A stretch of 64,000 nucleotides of DNA. Origin: DASVHS01 sp038244815. GTDB taxonomy: Bacteria; Acidobacteriota; Thermoanaerobaculia; Gp7-AA8. The notes beneath the pieces are model-generated. The model saw only the letters and a list, made by a program, of their open reading frames with translations. It ran no database searches and was not told where the DNA came from. The number at the start of each line of letters is the position of its first letter. Position 1 is the stretch's first letter. The stretch covers positions 209,723 through 273,722 of the forward strand of contig JBBRTB010000002.1 of assembly GCA_038244815.1 (NCBI GenBank), written 5' to 3'. The position numbers and the translations under genes are program-made. Below, piece by piece: positions 15,834 through 25,257 of the stretch.

Positions 15834-16427
15834 TTACTTGCTCTTCTTCTTGGAGGAGGTCTTCTTCTTGGGTTTACCCGAATCCTCGTCCTTGGTTTTC
15901 TTCTTCGGTTTTGCCGTCGCCTGCTTCTTCGGAGCGGCCTTCTTCTTCGGCTTCGCCTCGGCGGCCGGAGCTTCGGCGGCTTCCGCGGCGGGCTCCTCTT
16001 TCTTCTTCGCGGCCTTCTTCGGAGCTGCGGCTGCCGTTGCGGCCGGCGTGGCCTTCTGCGCTTCAGGCAGCGTGTAGCCGACGAACTCGAGGATGGCCAT
16101 TTCGGCGGCGTCTCCGCGGCGCGAGCCGAGCTTGATGATGCGCGTGTAGCCACCCGGGCGATCGGTGAACCGCGGTCCGAGCGTGTCGAACAGCTTCCCG
16201 ATCAGACGGTCCTCGGCGATCATCCGCGCGGCCTGCCGGCGGGAGTGAACGCTGTCGTTCTTGCCGAGGGTGACGAGTTTCTCGATGAGCGGCCGGAGCT
16301 CTTTCGCTTTCGGCAGCGTGGTCACGATGCGCTCGTTCTCGATGAGTGAGGCAAGCTGGTTGCGGAACATGGCCATGCGATGCGATGTCGTACGCCCCAG
16401 TTTGCGATTAACCATTCCATGACGCAT
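15834..16427 (-). CDS. rplQ: 50S ribosomal protein L17 with long Lys/Ala-rich tail
   Basis: L17 lies near the peptide exit tunnel of the large subunit. The conserved body (about residues 1-117) begins [16 protein letters not shown] and contains [12 protein letters not shown] further 75-80 residues of low-complexity Lys/Ala/Pro/Glu follow, making 197 residues against about 120 in most bacteria. The tail resembles a histone-H1-like basic extension and probably contacts RNA or stays disordered. It is the last gene of the operon and its stop is next to the terminator stem. Confidence 0.95.
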   Translation of the reverse strand: MRHGMVNRKLGRTTSHRMAMFRNQLASLIENERIVTTLPKAKELRPLIEKLVTLGKNDSVHSRRQAARMIAEDRLIGKLFDTLGPRFTDRPGGYTRIIKLGSRRGDAAEMAILEFVGYTLPEAQKATPAATAAAAPKKAAKKKEEPAAEAAEAPAAEAKPKKKAAPKKQATAKPKKKTKDEDSGKPKKKTSSKKKSK

Positions 16428-16433
16428 TCGTCG

Positions 16434-17420
16434 TTACTCCCGCACCTCGGCGCCGCTGCGCGGCACGCGAGACATTCCGAACGACAGACCGAGCGAGGCC
16501 AGGACGTCCTTGATCTCGTCGAGCGACTTCCGGCCGAAGTTCTTCGTTGACAGCATCTCACGCTCGGTGCGCTGCACGAGATCACCGAGGGTACGGATGT
16601 TGGCGTTCTTGAGGCAGTTGGCGGAGCGGACCGAGAGGTCGAGCTCCTCGATGGGCTTGGCCAGCATCTCCGCGAGACGGGGATCGACTTCCGGCGCCGC
16701 CGTCTCTTCGACGGTCTCGCCGCGGCTCTCGAAGGCGCTGAAGATGCGCAGGTGATCGCCGAGCAGCTCGGCGGCCAGGCTGATCGCTTCCTGCGGAGAG
16801 ACCGCACCGTTGGTCCACACCTCGAGGATCAGACGGTCGTAGTCGGTCATCTGGCCGACGCGCGCCCCTTCCACGTGATAGTTCACGCGGCGGACGGGCG
16901 AATGGATCGAGTCGATGGGGATGTAGCCGAGCGGAAGATCGGAGTCGGCGTTGCGGTCGGCCACCTGATAACCGCGGCCCCGCTTCAGGCGCGCTTCCAG
17001 CTTCAGCGAGCCTTCCTTCGACAGCGTAGCGATGTGCGCGGAGGGATCGAGGATCTCGATGTCCGCGTCTTCCTCGAAATCGGCGGCGGTAACGACACCG
17101 GGGCCTTTCTTCTCGAGGTAGAGAGTCTTGGGACCCTCGCCGTGCAGCTTGAAGGCCACCTGCTTGAGATTGAGAACGACGTCGGTCATGTCTTCGACCA
17201 CGCCGGTGAGCGACGAGAACTCGTGAAGAACGCCCTCGACCCGCACCGCGGTCACGGCCGCACCCTCGATCGAGGAAAGCAGGACGCGGCGCAGAGCGTT
17301 GCCGATCGTCGTACCGAAGCCGCGCTCGAACGGCTGCGCGATGAATCGTCCGTAGTTCGGCGTGAGGGTTTCGGGATCGTAATCGAGTTTCTTCGGCTTC
17401 TGAAAATCTGACCACAACAT
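16434..17420 (-). CDS. rpoA: DNA-directed RNA polymerase subunit alpha
   Basis: 328-residue alpha subunit. The N-terminal dimerisation domain (about 1-235) assembles beta and beta-prime and includes [19 protein letters not shown] linker leads to the C-terminal domain (about 255-320), with the helix-hairpin-helix elements [20 protein letters not shown] and [12 protein letters not shown] that bind UP elements and activators. Length and both domains are normal. It sits between rpsD and rplQ, the standard alpha-operon place. Confidence 0.97.
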   Translation of the reverse strand: MLWSDFQKPKKLDYDPETLTPNYGRFIAQPFERGFGTTIGNALRRVLLSSIEGAAVTAVRVEGVLHEFSSLTGVVEDMTDVVLNLKQVAFKLHGEGPKTLYLEKKGPGVVTAADFEEDADIEILDPSAHIATLSKEGSLKLEARLKRGRGYQVADRNADSDLPLGYIPIDSIHSPVRRVNYHVEGARVGQMTDYDRLILEVWTNGAVSPQEAISLAAELLGDHLRIFSAFESRGETVEETAAPEVDPRLAEMLAKPIEELDLSVRSANCLKNANIRTLGDLVQRTEREMLSTKNFGRKSLDEIKDVLASLGLSFGMSRVPRSGAEVRE

Positions 17421-17504
17421 GTGAGCGGCCTCCTCAAAGACGCATGGCCAGCTCTGTAACCGGCCGGAGCCGACGGGAGAGTCGGACCTGCGTCAAAAAA
17501 TGGT

Positions 17505-18131
17505 TTACTTCGAGTAGAGTTCGACGATGAGCTGTTCCTGGATCGGGAGACGGATGTCTTCGCGCTTCGGGAGATCCTGAACGGTTCCGCGGAACTGTTC
17601 AGCGTTGAGCTCGAGCCATGACGGAACGCCGCGGCCCGCTGCTGTTTCGACGGACTGGCGGATTTGTTCGTTCTTGCGGCTCTTTTCGCGAACCTGGACG
17701 ACATCCCCTTTCTTCGCCTGATAGGAGGGGATGTTGATCTTCTTGCCGTTCACTTCGATGTGCCCGTGACGGACGAGCTGCCGGGCCTGGGCGCGCGACG
17801 CCGCGAACCCGAGCGAGTACACCACGTTGTCGAGCCGAAGCTCGAGCTGGCGCAGCAGGTTGTCGCCGGTGACGCCGCTCTTCTTGGCCGCTCGCTGGAA
17901 ATAGAGGCGGAACTGGCTCTCCAGAAGCCCGTAGATGCGCTTGACCTTCTGCTTCTCGCGAAGCTGAAGACCATAGCCGAGGACTTTGGAGCGGCGACGG
18001 CCGTGCTGGCCGGGCGCGTAGTTGCGGCGCTCGATGGCGCACTTGTCCTTGAAACACCGATCGCCCTTCAAAAAGAGCTTCATACCCTCACGCCGGCAAA
18101 GCCGGCAGACGGGGTCAGAATAACGAGCCAC
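17505..18131 (-). CDS. rpsD: 30S ribosomal protein S4 (zinc-binding form)
   Basis: S4 starts 16S folding and, in many bacteria, represses its own operon. The 208-residue protein begins [16 protein letters not shown] and continues to CFKDKC, giving the four Cys of the zinc form. The S4 RNA-binding domain is seen at [20 protein letters not shown] and [17 protein letters not shown]. The 84-base gap before rpoA and the 92-base gap after rpsK are the longest in the alpha block. Confidence 0.97.
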   Translation of the reverse strand: MARYSDPVCRLCRREGMKLFLKGDRCFKDKCAIERRNYAPGQHGRRRSKVLGYGLQLREKQKVKRIYGLLESQFRLYFQRAAKKSGVTGDNLLRQLELRLDNVVYSLGFAASRAQARQLVRHGHIEVNGKKINIPSYQAKKGDVVQVREKSRKNEQIRQSVETAAGRGVPSWLELNAEQFRGTVQDLPKREDIRLPIQEQLIVELYSK

Positions 18132-18223
18132 TATGCCTCCTGAACTGTTCGGACCCGCATCGTGATTGAGGCGTTCCGCATACGCCGGCTGCTGCTCGGC
18201 GTAACTCGACTACGTGGAAACGG

Positions 18224-18637
18224 TCAGACCCGGCGCCGCTTCGGCGGCCGGCAACCGTTGTGGGGAATCGGGGTCACATCCTTGATCGACTTGATATCCA
18301 GCCCTGAAGCGGCCAGAGCGCGGATGGCTGATTCACGTCCCGCGCCGGGACCCTTCACCTTGACGTCGACGCTGCGCACACCGTGCTCCTGGGCCAGCTG
18401 GGCGGCGTTCTGTGCCGCCACCTGCGCCGCGAACGGAGTGCCCTTGCGCGATCCCTTGAAACCGATGCGGCCGGCGCTCGACCAGGCCAGGATGTTCCCG
18501 ACCGGATCGGCGATGGCCACGATGGTGTTGTTGAACGTGGCCGCGATCGAGGCGATGCCGTGAGGAATGCTCTTGCGCTCCTTCTTCTTCGTGCCGGCCC
18601 GGCGCTGTCCCTGTTTCGGTGCTCTTGCAGTTGCCAT
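18224..18637 (-). CDS. rpsK: 30S ribosomal protein S11
   Basis: S11 sits on the 30S platform near the E site. The 137-residue protein shows [17 protein letters not shown], a [16 protein letters not shown] helix and the invariant end [15 protein letters not shown]. The N-terminus is a little longer and more basic than in E. coli (129 residues). It follows rpsM in the alpha operon. Confidence 0.97.
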   Translation of the reverse strand: MATARAPKQGQRRAGTKKKERKSIPHGIASIAATFNNTIVAIADPVGNILAWSSAGRIGFKGSRKGTPFAAQVAAQNAAQLAQEHGVRSVDVKVKGPGAGRESAIRALAASGLDIKSIKDVTPIPHNGCRPPKRRRV

Positions 18638-18650
18638 TGCGTGTTATCCC

Positions 18651-19034
18651 TTATTTCTTCGTTGCTTTTTTCTTGCCGGCAACAGCGCCCTTGCGCGGTC
18701 CCTTGCGGGTGCGGGCGTTGGTGTGCGTGCGCTGACCGCGCACAGGGAGACCGCGTCGATGGCGCATGCCGCGGTAACAGTTGATCTCCATCAGCCGCTT
18801 GATGTCGAGGCCGACATCCTTGCGGAGGTCGCCCTCCACCTTGCCCTCATCCGTGATCACCTGACGGATCTTGCGCACGTCGTCCTCGGTCAGATCCTTG
18901 ACCCGGACGTCGCGGTTGACCTGCGCCTTCTCGAGGATGTCGTTCGAGCGCGAGCGGCCGATGCCGAAGATGTAGGTGAGGCCGATTTCGACTCTCTTGT
19001 TCAGTGGGAGATCGACGCCTGCGATACGTGCCAT
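18651..19034 (-). CDS. rpsM: 30S ribosomal protein S13
   Basis: S13 is in the 30S head and contacts the P-site tRNA and the 50S subunit. The 127-residue protein has [19 protein letters not shown], the helix-hairpin-helix region and the motif [20 protein letters not shown] before a basic tail. It is preceded by rpmJ with a 6-base gap. Confidence 0.97.
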   Translation of the reverse strand: MARIAGVDLPLNKRVEIGLTYIFGIGRSRSNDILEKAQVNRDVRVKDLTEDDVRKIRQVITDEGKVEGDLRKDVGLDIKRLMEINCYRGMRHRRGLPVRGQRTHTNARTRKGPRKGAVAGKKKATKK

Positions 19035-19040
19035 TCTTTC

Positions 19041-19154
19041 TTATCCCTGTCGTTGTTTATGTTTCGGATTTTCGCAAATGATGCGGATCACGCCCTGACG
19101 GCGCACGATCTTGCATTTGGTGCAGATTTTCTTGACTGACGATCGGACTTTCAT
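19041..19154 (-). CDS. rpmJ: 50S ribosomal protein L36 (zinc-binding form)
   Basis: 37-residue L36, [19 protein letters not shown] and on, with the CxxC...C...H zinc ligands of the ancestral form (ICTKC, then C and H in the final third). ATG at 19154 is one base from the infA stop. Upstream in-frame extension is antisense-like and discarded. Confidence 0.96.
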   Translation of the reverse strand: MKVRSSVKKICTKCKIVRRQGVIRIICENPKHKQRQG

Positions 19155-19155
19155 T

Positions 19156-19374
19156 TCATTTGTACCTATAGATGATTCTGCCGCGCGTGAGGTCGTACGG
19201 CGACAACTCCACGAGGACTTTGTCACCCGGAAGAATTCGAATGAAGTGTTTGCGCATCTTGCCGGAGATGTGAGCGAGCACCTTGTGTTTGTTCTCCAGC
19301 TCGACCTGAAACATCGCGTTCGGCAATGTCTCGAGCACCGTCGCCGTCACTTCGATCGCTTCTTCCTTCGACAT
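19156..19374 (-). CDS. infA: Translation initiation factor IF-1
   Basis: 72-residue OB-fold protein that binds the A site of the 30S subunit during initiation. It shows the typical [17 protein letters not shown] and [19 protein letters not shown], and ends [13 protein letters not shown]. Length is exactly the family norm. It sits between map and rpmJ, as in many bacteria. Confidence 0.97.
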   Translation of the reverse strand: MSKEEAIEVTATVLETLPNAMFQVELENKHKVLAHISGKMRKHFIRILPGDKVLVELSPYDLTRGRIIYRYK

Positions 19375-19414
19375 AGTTCCTTTCTGTCCATGGGGCCGGG
19401 TTCGACCCCATTCG

Positions 19415-20245
19415 TTACCTTCCCAATACCATCGGACCCTTCGCCGTGATGGCCACGGAGTGCTCGAAATGCGCCGCCAGCGTGCCGTCCAGCGTCCGCG
19501 CCGTCCAGCCGTCGCTGTCCGTCCTGACGTCCTGCATCATCCCGCCACCCGTGGCGCGGCTCAGGCGCGACGCCAGCTTCGAACCGATCTCGCAAAGCAT
19601 CGGCTCGATCGCCAGGACCATGCCCTCGCGCAACTCCAGTCCCCTGCCCCGCTTGCCGTAGTTGTAAACCTGAGGCTCCTCGTGCATCCGGCGGCCGATG
19701 CCATGACCGACAAAGTTGCGGATGACGTGAAATCCTCGCGATTCGGCATGTTCCTGACAGGCCTCACCGATGTCGCCCAGGTGCCTCCCCGGCCGCATCT
19801 CCTCGATGGCCAGATCGAGACATTCCTTCGTCGTAAGCATCAGCTCGGCGGCTCGCTCGGCCACCTTCCCCACCGGAATGGTGATGGCGCCGTCGCCCAC
19901 GAACCCCTCGAAGATCGCTCCGAAATCGAGGCCGAGGATGTCGCCCTCCTGGAGCTTCCCGCGATTGGGGATACCGTGCACGATGACGTCGTTAACTGAC
20001 GCACAGACGACCGCCGGATAGGGCGGAAGGCTCATCGGTGCGTAGCCCTTGAAAGGCGACTTGGCACCGCGTTTCCCGAGCTCCTCTTCCGCGACAGCAT
20101 TGAGCTGTGCGGTCGTGGCACCCGGTTTCACCATCCCGCGCATGATCTCCAGGATTTCCAGAACGATTCTGTTCGCGCGATCCATGATCTGGATCTCCTC
20201 GCGCGTTTTCAGAATGGGTCCCTTCATCCGGTCAAGCATGCTCAC
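19415..20245 (-). CDS. map: Type I methionine aminopeptidase
   Basis: Removes the N-terminal Met from nascent proteins. The 276-residue protein has all five metal ligands: two Asp in [15 protein letters not shown], His in [14 protein letters not shown], Glu in LAIEPML and Glu in [11 protein letters not shown]. About 15 extra residues ([13 protein letters not shown]) sit before the last ligand compared with E. coli. The start may be GTG 20245, directly after the adk stop, or ATG 20239; GTG leaves better room for a ribosome site. Confidence 0.95.
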   Translation of the reverse strand: MSMLDRMKGPILKTREEIQIMDRANRIVLEILEIMRGMVKPGATTAQLNAVAEEELGKRGAKSPFKGYAPMSLPPYPAVVCASVNDVIVHGIPNRGKLQEGDILGLDFGAIFEGFVGDGAITIPVGKVAERAAELMLTTKECLDLAIEEMRPGRHLGDIGEACQEHAESRGFHVIRNFVGHGIGRRMHEEPQVYNYGKRGRGLELREGMVLAIEPMLCEIGSKLASRLSRATGGGMMQDVRTDSDGWTARTLDGTLAAHFEHSVAITAKGPMVLGR

Positions 20246-20887
20246 CTACGACAATGACTGTTCAATTCGTTCAAAGACCTGATCGACGGGACCAACCCCG
20301 TCGACTTCCTTCAACCACTTCTTCGACTTGTAGTAATCGGCGACCGGAGCCGTCTGCCTGTGAAACGACTCCAGGCGATTCCGGACCGCACCCTCGGTGT
20401 CGTCCGGCCTGGCCACCAGTTCCCCGCCGTCGCGATCGCAGACTCCAGCCACCTTGGGCGGCTGGTTCTCTAAATGGTAAATCGCCCCACATTGCGCACA
20501 CGTGCGGCGCAGGGCAATCCGCTTGACGATGGCTTCGTCGGGGACCAGTAGCCGCAAAACCCGGAGCGGCTCCGATCCATTCCCTGAGACCAGCGCGTCC
20601 AGTTTCTCGGCCTGGACCAGGGTCCGCGGGAACCCGTCCAGGATGAACCCTTTCTTCGCATCCGGCCTGGCCAGACGCTCGCGGATCATCCCGATCATGA
20701 TGTCGTCCGAGACGAGCGCGCCCGATTTCATGATTGCATCGGCCTGCTGCCCCAGCGGCGAGCCGTCGGCCACCGCCTCCCGCAACATGTCCCCGGTGGA
20801 GATATGGGGGATCCCGAAGCGGCCGGCCAGCCGCTTCGCCTGCGTCCCTTTTCCGCTCCCCGGCGGTCCGATGAAGATCAAGTTCAT
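20246..20887 (-). CDS. adk: Adenylate kinase (zinc-LID form)
   Basis: Interconverts AMP, ADP and ATP. The 213-residue protein has the P-loop GPPGSGKGTQ, the AMP-site DGFPRT and a long LID with CAQC and CDRD, forming a Cys3-Asp zinc site as in Bacillus-type enzymes. The ATG at 20887 is the only start that gives a normal N-terminus. A palindromic repeat fills the gap to secY. The map gene follows directly. Confidence 0.97.
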   Translation of the reverse strand: MNLIFIGPPGSGKGTQAKRLAGRFGIPHISTGDMLREAVADGSPLGQQADAIMKSGALVSDDIMIGMIRERLARPDAKKGFILDGFPRTLVQAEKLDALVSGNGSEPLRVLRLLVPDEAIVKRIALRRTCAQCGAIYHLENQPPKVAGVCDRDGGELVARPDDTEGAVRNRLESFHRQTAPVADYYKSKKWLKEVDGVGPVDQVFERIEQSLS

Positions 20888-20896
20888 TCGTTCTGT

Positions 20897-20971
20897 CCGA
20901 GGCCTCGGGCCTCGGATCCCGCCCGCCTGGGTGGGTGTGTCCGAGGCCCGAGGCCTGAAGCCCGCGGCCTG
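20897..20971. repeat. Palindromic CCGAGGCCCGAGGCC repeat in the secY-adk gap
   Basis: CCGAGGCCTCGGGCCTCGG near 20898-20916 pairs with CCGAGGCCCGAGGCC starting at 20941. The same CCGAGGCCCGAGGCC unit is tandemly repeated at 43532-43564 inside a glycosyltransferase gene. It fills almost the entire gap between the secY stop and the adk start. Confidence 0.6.
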
Positions 20972-20973
20972 TT

Positions 20974-22383
20974 TCATCCCCTGCGTCCTCTCACCCGGCC
21001 GCGCTTCATGAATCCGTCGTAGTTGCGCATGACCAGCTGGGATTCGATCTGCTGAATCGTGTCCATGGCCACACCCACGACGATCAGAAGCGACGTTCCG
21101 CCAAAGTAGAAGTTGATGCCCATGCCTTCCGTCAACCACACGGGCAGGAAGCGGTCGAGTGCAGCACCGGCCCCGAATGGCAGCTGCGCCACGTGAATAC
21201 CGGAGATGAGGAACTCCGGCAGCACGCACACGGCGGCGAGATACACCGAACCGACGAACGTGATGCGCGTGAGCACGCGGTCGATGTAGTCGGAGGTCTT
21301 CTTGCCCGGACGGATGCCCGGGATGAAGCCGCCGTATTTGCGCATGTTGTCGGCCGTATCGACCGGGTTGAAGACGATCGAGGTGTAGAAGTATCCGAAG
21401 AAGATGATGCCGATGACCTCGAGCAGGTAGTACAGCGGCTCGCCGCTGCGCAGCTGCGCGGCGATGGCCTGCGACCACGGCGCCTTGATCATCGAGGCCA
21501 TCGTCGTGGGAATGACGAGAATCGACGACGCGAAGATGACCGGGATGACGCCGGCGGTGTTCACGCGCAACGGCAGGTAGGTGTTTGCTCCGCCGTAGAC
21601 CTTGCGGCCCACGACGCGCTTCGCGTACTGCACGGGGATCCGCCGCTGCGCCCGTTCCATGAACACGACGAACGCCACGACGATCGTCATGAAGACCACC
21701 AGGAACAGCATGGCGAACAGATTGTGCTGTCCGGTGCGGATGTCGTCGATGGTCGTGATCACCGCATGGGGCAGGTTGACGACGATGCCGGCGAAGATGA
21801 TGAGGGAGATGCCGTTGCCGATTCCCCGCTCCGAGATCTGCTCGCCCAGCCACATGATGAACGAGGTGCCCGTCGTCAGCGTGAGCACGGTCATGATCGG
21901 GAAGCCCAGTCCCCACATCGCGTCCTGAACCTGGGGAGGAACCAGCGGCGCGCCACCCGGTGAAGACTGCGCCTTCAGCCAGAACGCCACACCGAGCGAC
22001 TGGATGACCGACAGCATGATCGTCCCGTAACGCGTGTACTGATTGATCTTGCGGCGCCCCATCTCTCCTTCCTTGGAGAGTTTCTCGAGGTACGGCCAGA
22101 CCACGGTGAGGAGCTGCAGGATGATCGACGCCGAGATGTACGGCATGATGCCGAGCGCGAAGACCGACAGACGGCGCAGCGCGCCGCCGGAGAAGAGGTC
22201 GAGGAAACCGAATACGCCGCCCGACATGGCCTTGAAGAATTCGGCCAGCGCCACTGGGTCGACGCCTGGCGTGGGGATGTGAGATCCCAGCCGGTACACG
22301 CCCAGCAGCAGAAACGTGAAAATGATCCGCCGGCGCAGATCGGGGATCGCGAAGATGTTCCGGAACGTCTCTGCGAATTTCAC
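20974..22383 (-). CDS. secY: Preprotein translocase subunit SecY
   Basis: Channel subunit of the Sec translocon in the inner membrane, with ten helices across 469 residues (443 in E. coli). It carries SecY signatures GIMPYISASIILQLL, SERGIGNGISLIIFAGI and the tip-loop region RRIPVQYAKRVVG. The C-terminus MRNYDGFMKRGRVRGRRG is normal. It follows rplO by one base and precedes adk and map, the usual spc-operon end. Confidence 0.97.
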   Translation of the reverse strand: MKFAETFRNIFAIPDLRRRIIFTFLLLGVYRLGSHIPTPGVDPVALAEFFKAMSGGVFGFLDLFSGGALRRLSVFALGIMPYISASIILQLLTVVWPYLEKLSKEGEMGRRKINQYTRYGTIMLSVIQSLGVAFWLKAQSSPGGAPLVPPQVQDAMWGLGFPIMTVLTLTTGTSFIMWLGEQISERGIGNGISLIIFAGIVVNLPHAVITTIDDIRTGQHNLFAMLFLVVFMTIVVAFVVFMERAQRRIPVQYAKRVVGRKVYGGANTYLPLRVNTAGVIPVIFASSILVIPTTMASMIKAPWSQAIAAQLRSGEPLYYLLEVIGIIFFGYFYTSIVFNPVDTADNMRKYGGFIPGIRPGKKTSDYIDRVLTRITFVGSVYLAAVCVLPEFLISGIHVAQLPFGAGAALDRFLPVWLTEGMGINFYFGGTSLLIVVGVAMDTIQQIESQLVMRNYDGFMKRGRVRGRRG

Positions 22384-22384
22384 T

Positions 22385-22828
22385 TTACGCGATCTCCGTG
22401 CACGTACCGCCCGCGGCCTCGATCTGCTTGCGCGCGGATTCCGAGAACTTCACCGCCTGGACGGTGAGTTTCTTCGTCAGCTTGCCGTCGCCGAGGATCT
22501 TCACGCCGTCGTTCTGGCCCTTGACCAGGCCGACCTCACGCAGCGCCGCCTCGTCGATCGTGGCGCCGTTGTCGAAGCGCTCGAGGTCCGAGACGTTCAC
22601 GACGGCGTGATTCTTCTTGAAGATGTTCGTGAAGCCACGCTTCGGCAGGCGGCGGTGCAGCGGCATCTGGCCGCCTTCGAAGCCGAGCATGCGGCTGAAG
22701 CCCGAACGCGACTTCTGTCCCTTCTCGCCACGACCGGCGGTCTTGCCCTGGCCCGATCCCGGACCGCGGCCGACGCGCTTCTTCGCGTGTTTGCTGCCTT
22801 TTTTTGGTTTGAGGTTGTTGAGATCCAT
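22385..22828 (-). CDS. rplO: 50S ribosomal protein L15
   Basis: 147-residue L15. The basic Gly-rich N-terminal arm ([20 protein letters not shown], then [18 protein letters not shown]) threads into 23S rRNA, and the C-terminal globular domain contains [21 protein letters not shown]. The stop lies one base before the secY start. Confidence 0.97.
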   Translation of the reverse strand: MDLNNLKPKKGSKHAKKRVGRGPGSGQGKTAGRGEKGQKSRSGFSRMLGFEGGQMPLHRRLPKRGFTNIFKKNHAVVNVSDLERFDNGATIDEAALREVGLVKGQNDGVKILGDGKLTKKLTVQAVKFSESARKQIEAAGGTCTEIA

Positions 22829-22849
22829 TTGTCTGCCTCTTCGGTCCTG

Positions 22850-23056
22850 TTACTCGACCACTTCCACCAGATGCGGGATCTTGGCGATCATCCCGCGCAA
22901 TTCCTTCGAATCGACGCGCTCGGCCACGCGATGCATCTTTCCGAGACCGAGAGCCTTGAGCGTCTCGCGCATTTCCCGCGGGCAGCCGATGCCGCTGCGG
23001 ATCTGTTTGACCCGCACCGTACTACCCGCCTTCTTCTCCGACTTCTTCGGGCTCAT
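22850..23056 (-). CDS. rpmD: 50S ribosomal protein L30
   Basis: 68-residue L30 with the core [20 protein letters not shown] and [20 protein letters not shown]. It has a short Lys-rich N-terminal addition ([11 protein letters not shown]) compared with the 59-residue E. coli protein. Its ATG overlaps the rpsE stop as ATGA. Confidence 0.96.
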   Translation of the reverse strand: MSPKKSEKKAGSTVRVKQIRSGIGCPREMRETLKALGLGKMHRVAERVDSKELRGMIAKIPHLVEVVE

Positions 23057-23610
23057 GCTTCACCTTCCGGAGCGGCGTTTCCGTTGTCGCCGCCGCGCAG
23101 GCGCGAATACTGATCGGCGTTGCGAAGCTGCTTGAGCGCCTCGAACGTGGCCTTGACGACGTTGTGAGGATTGGCCGTCCCCAGCGACTTCGTCAGGATG
23201 TTCTGGATGCCCGCGGACTCGAGAATGGCCCGGACCGGACCGCCGGCGATGACGCCCGTTCCGTCCGAGGCCGGCTTGAGCAGAACCTTGCCCGCGCCGT
23301 AGTGCCCCAGCGTCGCGTGCGGAATGGTCGTGCCGGTCATGGAAATGGAGATCATGTTCTTCTTGGCGATCTCGATCCCCTTCTTGATGGCGGCCGGAAC
23401 TTCCTTGGCCTTGCCCGATCCGAAACCGACGCGGCCCTTCCCGTCGCCGACGACCACCAGCGCACTGAAGCTGAAGTTCTTGCCGCCTTTGACGACCTTG
23501 GTGACGCGGTTGATGTGGACGACCTTGTCGATCATCCCGCTTTCGGATCGCTCGTTGTCGCGGCGATCGTTACGCGGCCCGCCCTGTCCTCGCTGCATTG
23601 GACGCTGCAT
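23053..23610 (-). CDS. rpsE: 30S ribosomal protein S5
   Basis: S5 helps decoding accuracy and 30S body assembly. The 185-residue protein has the double-stranded RNA-binding part [20 protein letters not shown] and [19 protein letters not shown], then the C-terminal domain with [21 protein letters not shown] basic N-terminal leader ([17 protein letters not shown]) makes the start uncertain between 23610 and 23598. Stop overlaps rpmD. Confidence 0.96.
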   Translation of the reverse strand: MQRPMQRGQGGPRNDRRDNERSESGMIDKVVHINRVTKVVKGGKNFSFSALVVVGDGKGRVGFGSGKAKEVPAAIKKGIEIAKKNMISISMTGTTIPHATLGHYGAGKVLLKPASDGTGVIAGGPVRAILESAGIQNILTKSLGTANPHNVVKATFEALKQLRNADQYSRLRGGDNGNAAPEGEA

Positions 23611-23618
23611 TCGCTCTC

Positions 23619-23978
23619 CTAGAATTCCAGACCGTTTTCACGCGCCGCATCCGCGAGCGCCTTGATGTTTCCGTGATAGAGGTAGCCGCCGCGATCGAAC
23701 ACCACGCGGTTGATCCCCTTGTCCTTCGCCTTCTTGGCGATCAGCGCGCCGACCGCTTTCGCCGCCGCCGCATTCGCACCTTTGGTTCCCGAGTCCTTGT
23801 CCTTGCTCGACGCCGACACCAGCGTCTTGCCTGAGGCGTCGTCGATCACCTGCGCGTAGATGTACTTGAGGCTGCGGAACACCGCCAGACGCGGACGTTC
23901 GGGCGTGCCCGCCACCTTGCCGCGGATGCGCGCCTTGATGCGGCCCCTTGCTTCGACTCTCTGTTTCGCTTTATCCAT
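23619..23978 (-). CDS. rplR: 50S ribosomal protein L18
   Basis: 119-residue L18, which binds 5S rRNA in the central protuberance. It shows [37 protein letters not shown] and the ending [20 protein letters not shown] long palindromic repeat separates it from rplF upstream. Confidence 0.97.
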   Translation of the reverse strand: MDKAKQRVEARGRIKARIRGKVAGTPERPRLAVFRSLKYIYAQVIDDASGKTLVSASSKDKDSGTKGANAAAAKAVGALIAKKAKDKGINRVVFDRGGYLYHGNIKALADAARENGLEF

Positions 23979-23994
23979 CGCTCTCTGCTTCCCT

Positions 23995-24089
23995 CGTCAT
24001 CCTGGAGCCGCGAAGACGGCGAAGGATCTGGGAGGTGGCGCTTTCCACCGCCCAGATCCTTCGGCCGTCTACGCGGCCTCAGGATGACG
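23995..24089. repeat. Long palindromic repeat (GTCATCCTG...GGATCTGGG type) between rplF and rplR
   Basis: Left arm 23995-24038 begins CGTCATCCTGGAGCCGCG and contains CGAAGGATCTGGG. Right arm 24045-24089 is its near-perfect complement, with a 6-base loop (CGCTTT). Arms of about 44 bases would form a very stable RNA hairpin inside the spc operon transcript. A related element lies at 31325-31407 and shorter ones at 51108-51139 and 49132-49156. There is no T-run, so it is not a standard terminator. Confidence 0.8.
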
Positions 24090-24097
24090 CGTTCGCC

Positions 24098-24640
24098 TTA
24101 CTTACCGGCTGCCTTGCCCGCCTTGCGGCGGATCACTTCGTCCGAATACTTGATGCCCTTGCCTTTGTAGGGATCCGGCTCGCGCAGCGACCGAATCTCG
24201 GCCGCGGTCTGGCCGACCTGCTGCTTGTCAATGCCCGTCACGGTGATGTGGCCGGTCTTGCCATCCACGGCCACGTCGATCCCCTTCGGGATCGGAAACC
24301 GCACCGGATGCGAGTAGCCGAGCTGGAACACCACTTCCTTCCCCTTCACCTCGGCGCGATACCCGACGCCGACGATGTCGAGCTCTTTCTTGAAGCCTTC
24401 GGTCACGCCCTTGACGTTGTTCGCCACCAGAGCCCGCACCAGACCATGGAAGGCCTTGGACTTCCCTTCCTCGTTGCTGCGCGCGAAGGCCACGACGTTG
24501 CCCTCGACCTTCACGCTGATGCCCTCGATCAGGTTCGTGGTGAGCGAGCCCTTCGGCCCCTTCACCGTGACGACCCTGCCGTCACGGCTGACCTCGACCC
24601 CCTTGGGGAGCGTGATCTCTTTCTTTCCGATACGCGACAT
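24098..24640 (-). CDS. rplF: 50S ribosomal protein L6
   Basis: 180-residue L6, at the base of the L7/L12 stalk near the factor-binding centre. It has two alpha-beta repeats: the first with SRIGKKEITLPKGVEVS and KGPKGSLT, the second with VVFQLGYSHPVRFPIPKGI and the hallmark REPDPYKGKGIKYSDE. Length is standard. The gap to rplR holds the palindromic repeat. Confidence 0.97.
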   Translation of the reverse strand: MSRIGKKEITLPKGVEVSRDGRVVTVKGPKGSLTTNLIEGISVKVEGNVVAFARSNEEGKSKAFHGLVRALVANNVKGVTEGFKKELDIVGVGYRAEVKGKEVVFQLGYSHPVRFPIPKGIDVAVDGKTGHITVTGIDKQQVGQTAAEIRSLREPDPYKGKGIKYSDEVIRRKAGKAAGK

Positions 24641-24649
24641 GAGTTCTCC

Positions 24650-25048
24650 TTACCAGACCTGGCAGAGCACTTCGCCGCCGATCCCGTTTTTCACGGCCTC
24701 GGCTCCCGCCATCACGCCCTTCGACGTGGAGACGATAGCCAGCCCCAGTCCGCCCAGCACCCGCGGAATGTCCTGCTTGTTCCGATAGACGCGGCGGCCC
24801 GGCCGGGAGATGCGTTCGATCCCGTGGATGACCGGCTCCCCGTTGTGCGAGTACTTGAGGTAGACGCGAAGCAGCGGCTGGACCTTGTCCTCGACCAGCT
24901 TGTAGTTGCTGATGAAGCCTTCGCTCTTGAGAATGCGCGCGATCTCCACTTTGAGCTTCGAGCTGGGAAGCTCTACGCGATCGTGGCGCGATTGGATCCC
25001 GTTTCGGATCCGGGTCAACATATCCGCAATCGGATCTGTCATCGACAT
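24650..25048 (-). CDS. rpsH: 30S ribosomal protein S8
   Basis: 132-residue S8, a central-domain 16S binder and the classic translational repressor of the spc operon. It shows MTDPIADMLTRIRNGI, a SRPGRRVYRNKQDIPRVLGGLG region and STSKGVMAG near the end. It follows rpsN by 13 bases. Confidence 0.97.
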   Translation of the reverse strand: MSMTDPIADMLTRIRNGIQSRHDRVELPSSKLKVEIARILKSEGFISNYKLVEDKVQPLLRVYLKYSHNGEPVIHGIERISRPGRRVYRNKQDIPRVLGGLGLAIVSTSKGVMAGAEAVKNGIGGEVLCQVW

Positions 25049-25061
25049 AGTTCAGGTCCTT

Positions 25062-25247
25062 TTACCAACTGGCTTTGGTTACGCCGGGGATATATCCACC
25101 GAGCGAAAGCTGACGGAAGCAGATGCGGCAGAGCTGAAACTTGCGCAGAAATCCCCGCGGGCGGCCGCACACCTTGCAGCGGTTGCGCTTGCGTGTCGAA
25201 AACTTCGGCTTCCGTTCAGCCTTGACGATCATCGAGATCTTTGCCAT
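25062..25247 (-). CDS. rpsN: 30S ribosomal protein S14, type Z
   Basis: 61-residue zinc-binding S14 with CKVCGRPRG and LCRICFRQ, giving the CxxC...CxxC site, and the ending [14 protein letters not shown]. The short zinc type rather than the about 100-residue zinc-free type is encoded here. The ATG at 25247 gives [16 protein letters not shown], the usual start. Confidence 0.96.
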   Translation of the reverse strand: MAKISMIVKAERKPKFSTRKRNRCKVCGRPRGFLRKFQLCRICFRQLSLGGYIPGVTKASW

Positions 25248-25257
25248 GGATTCTTCC

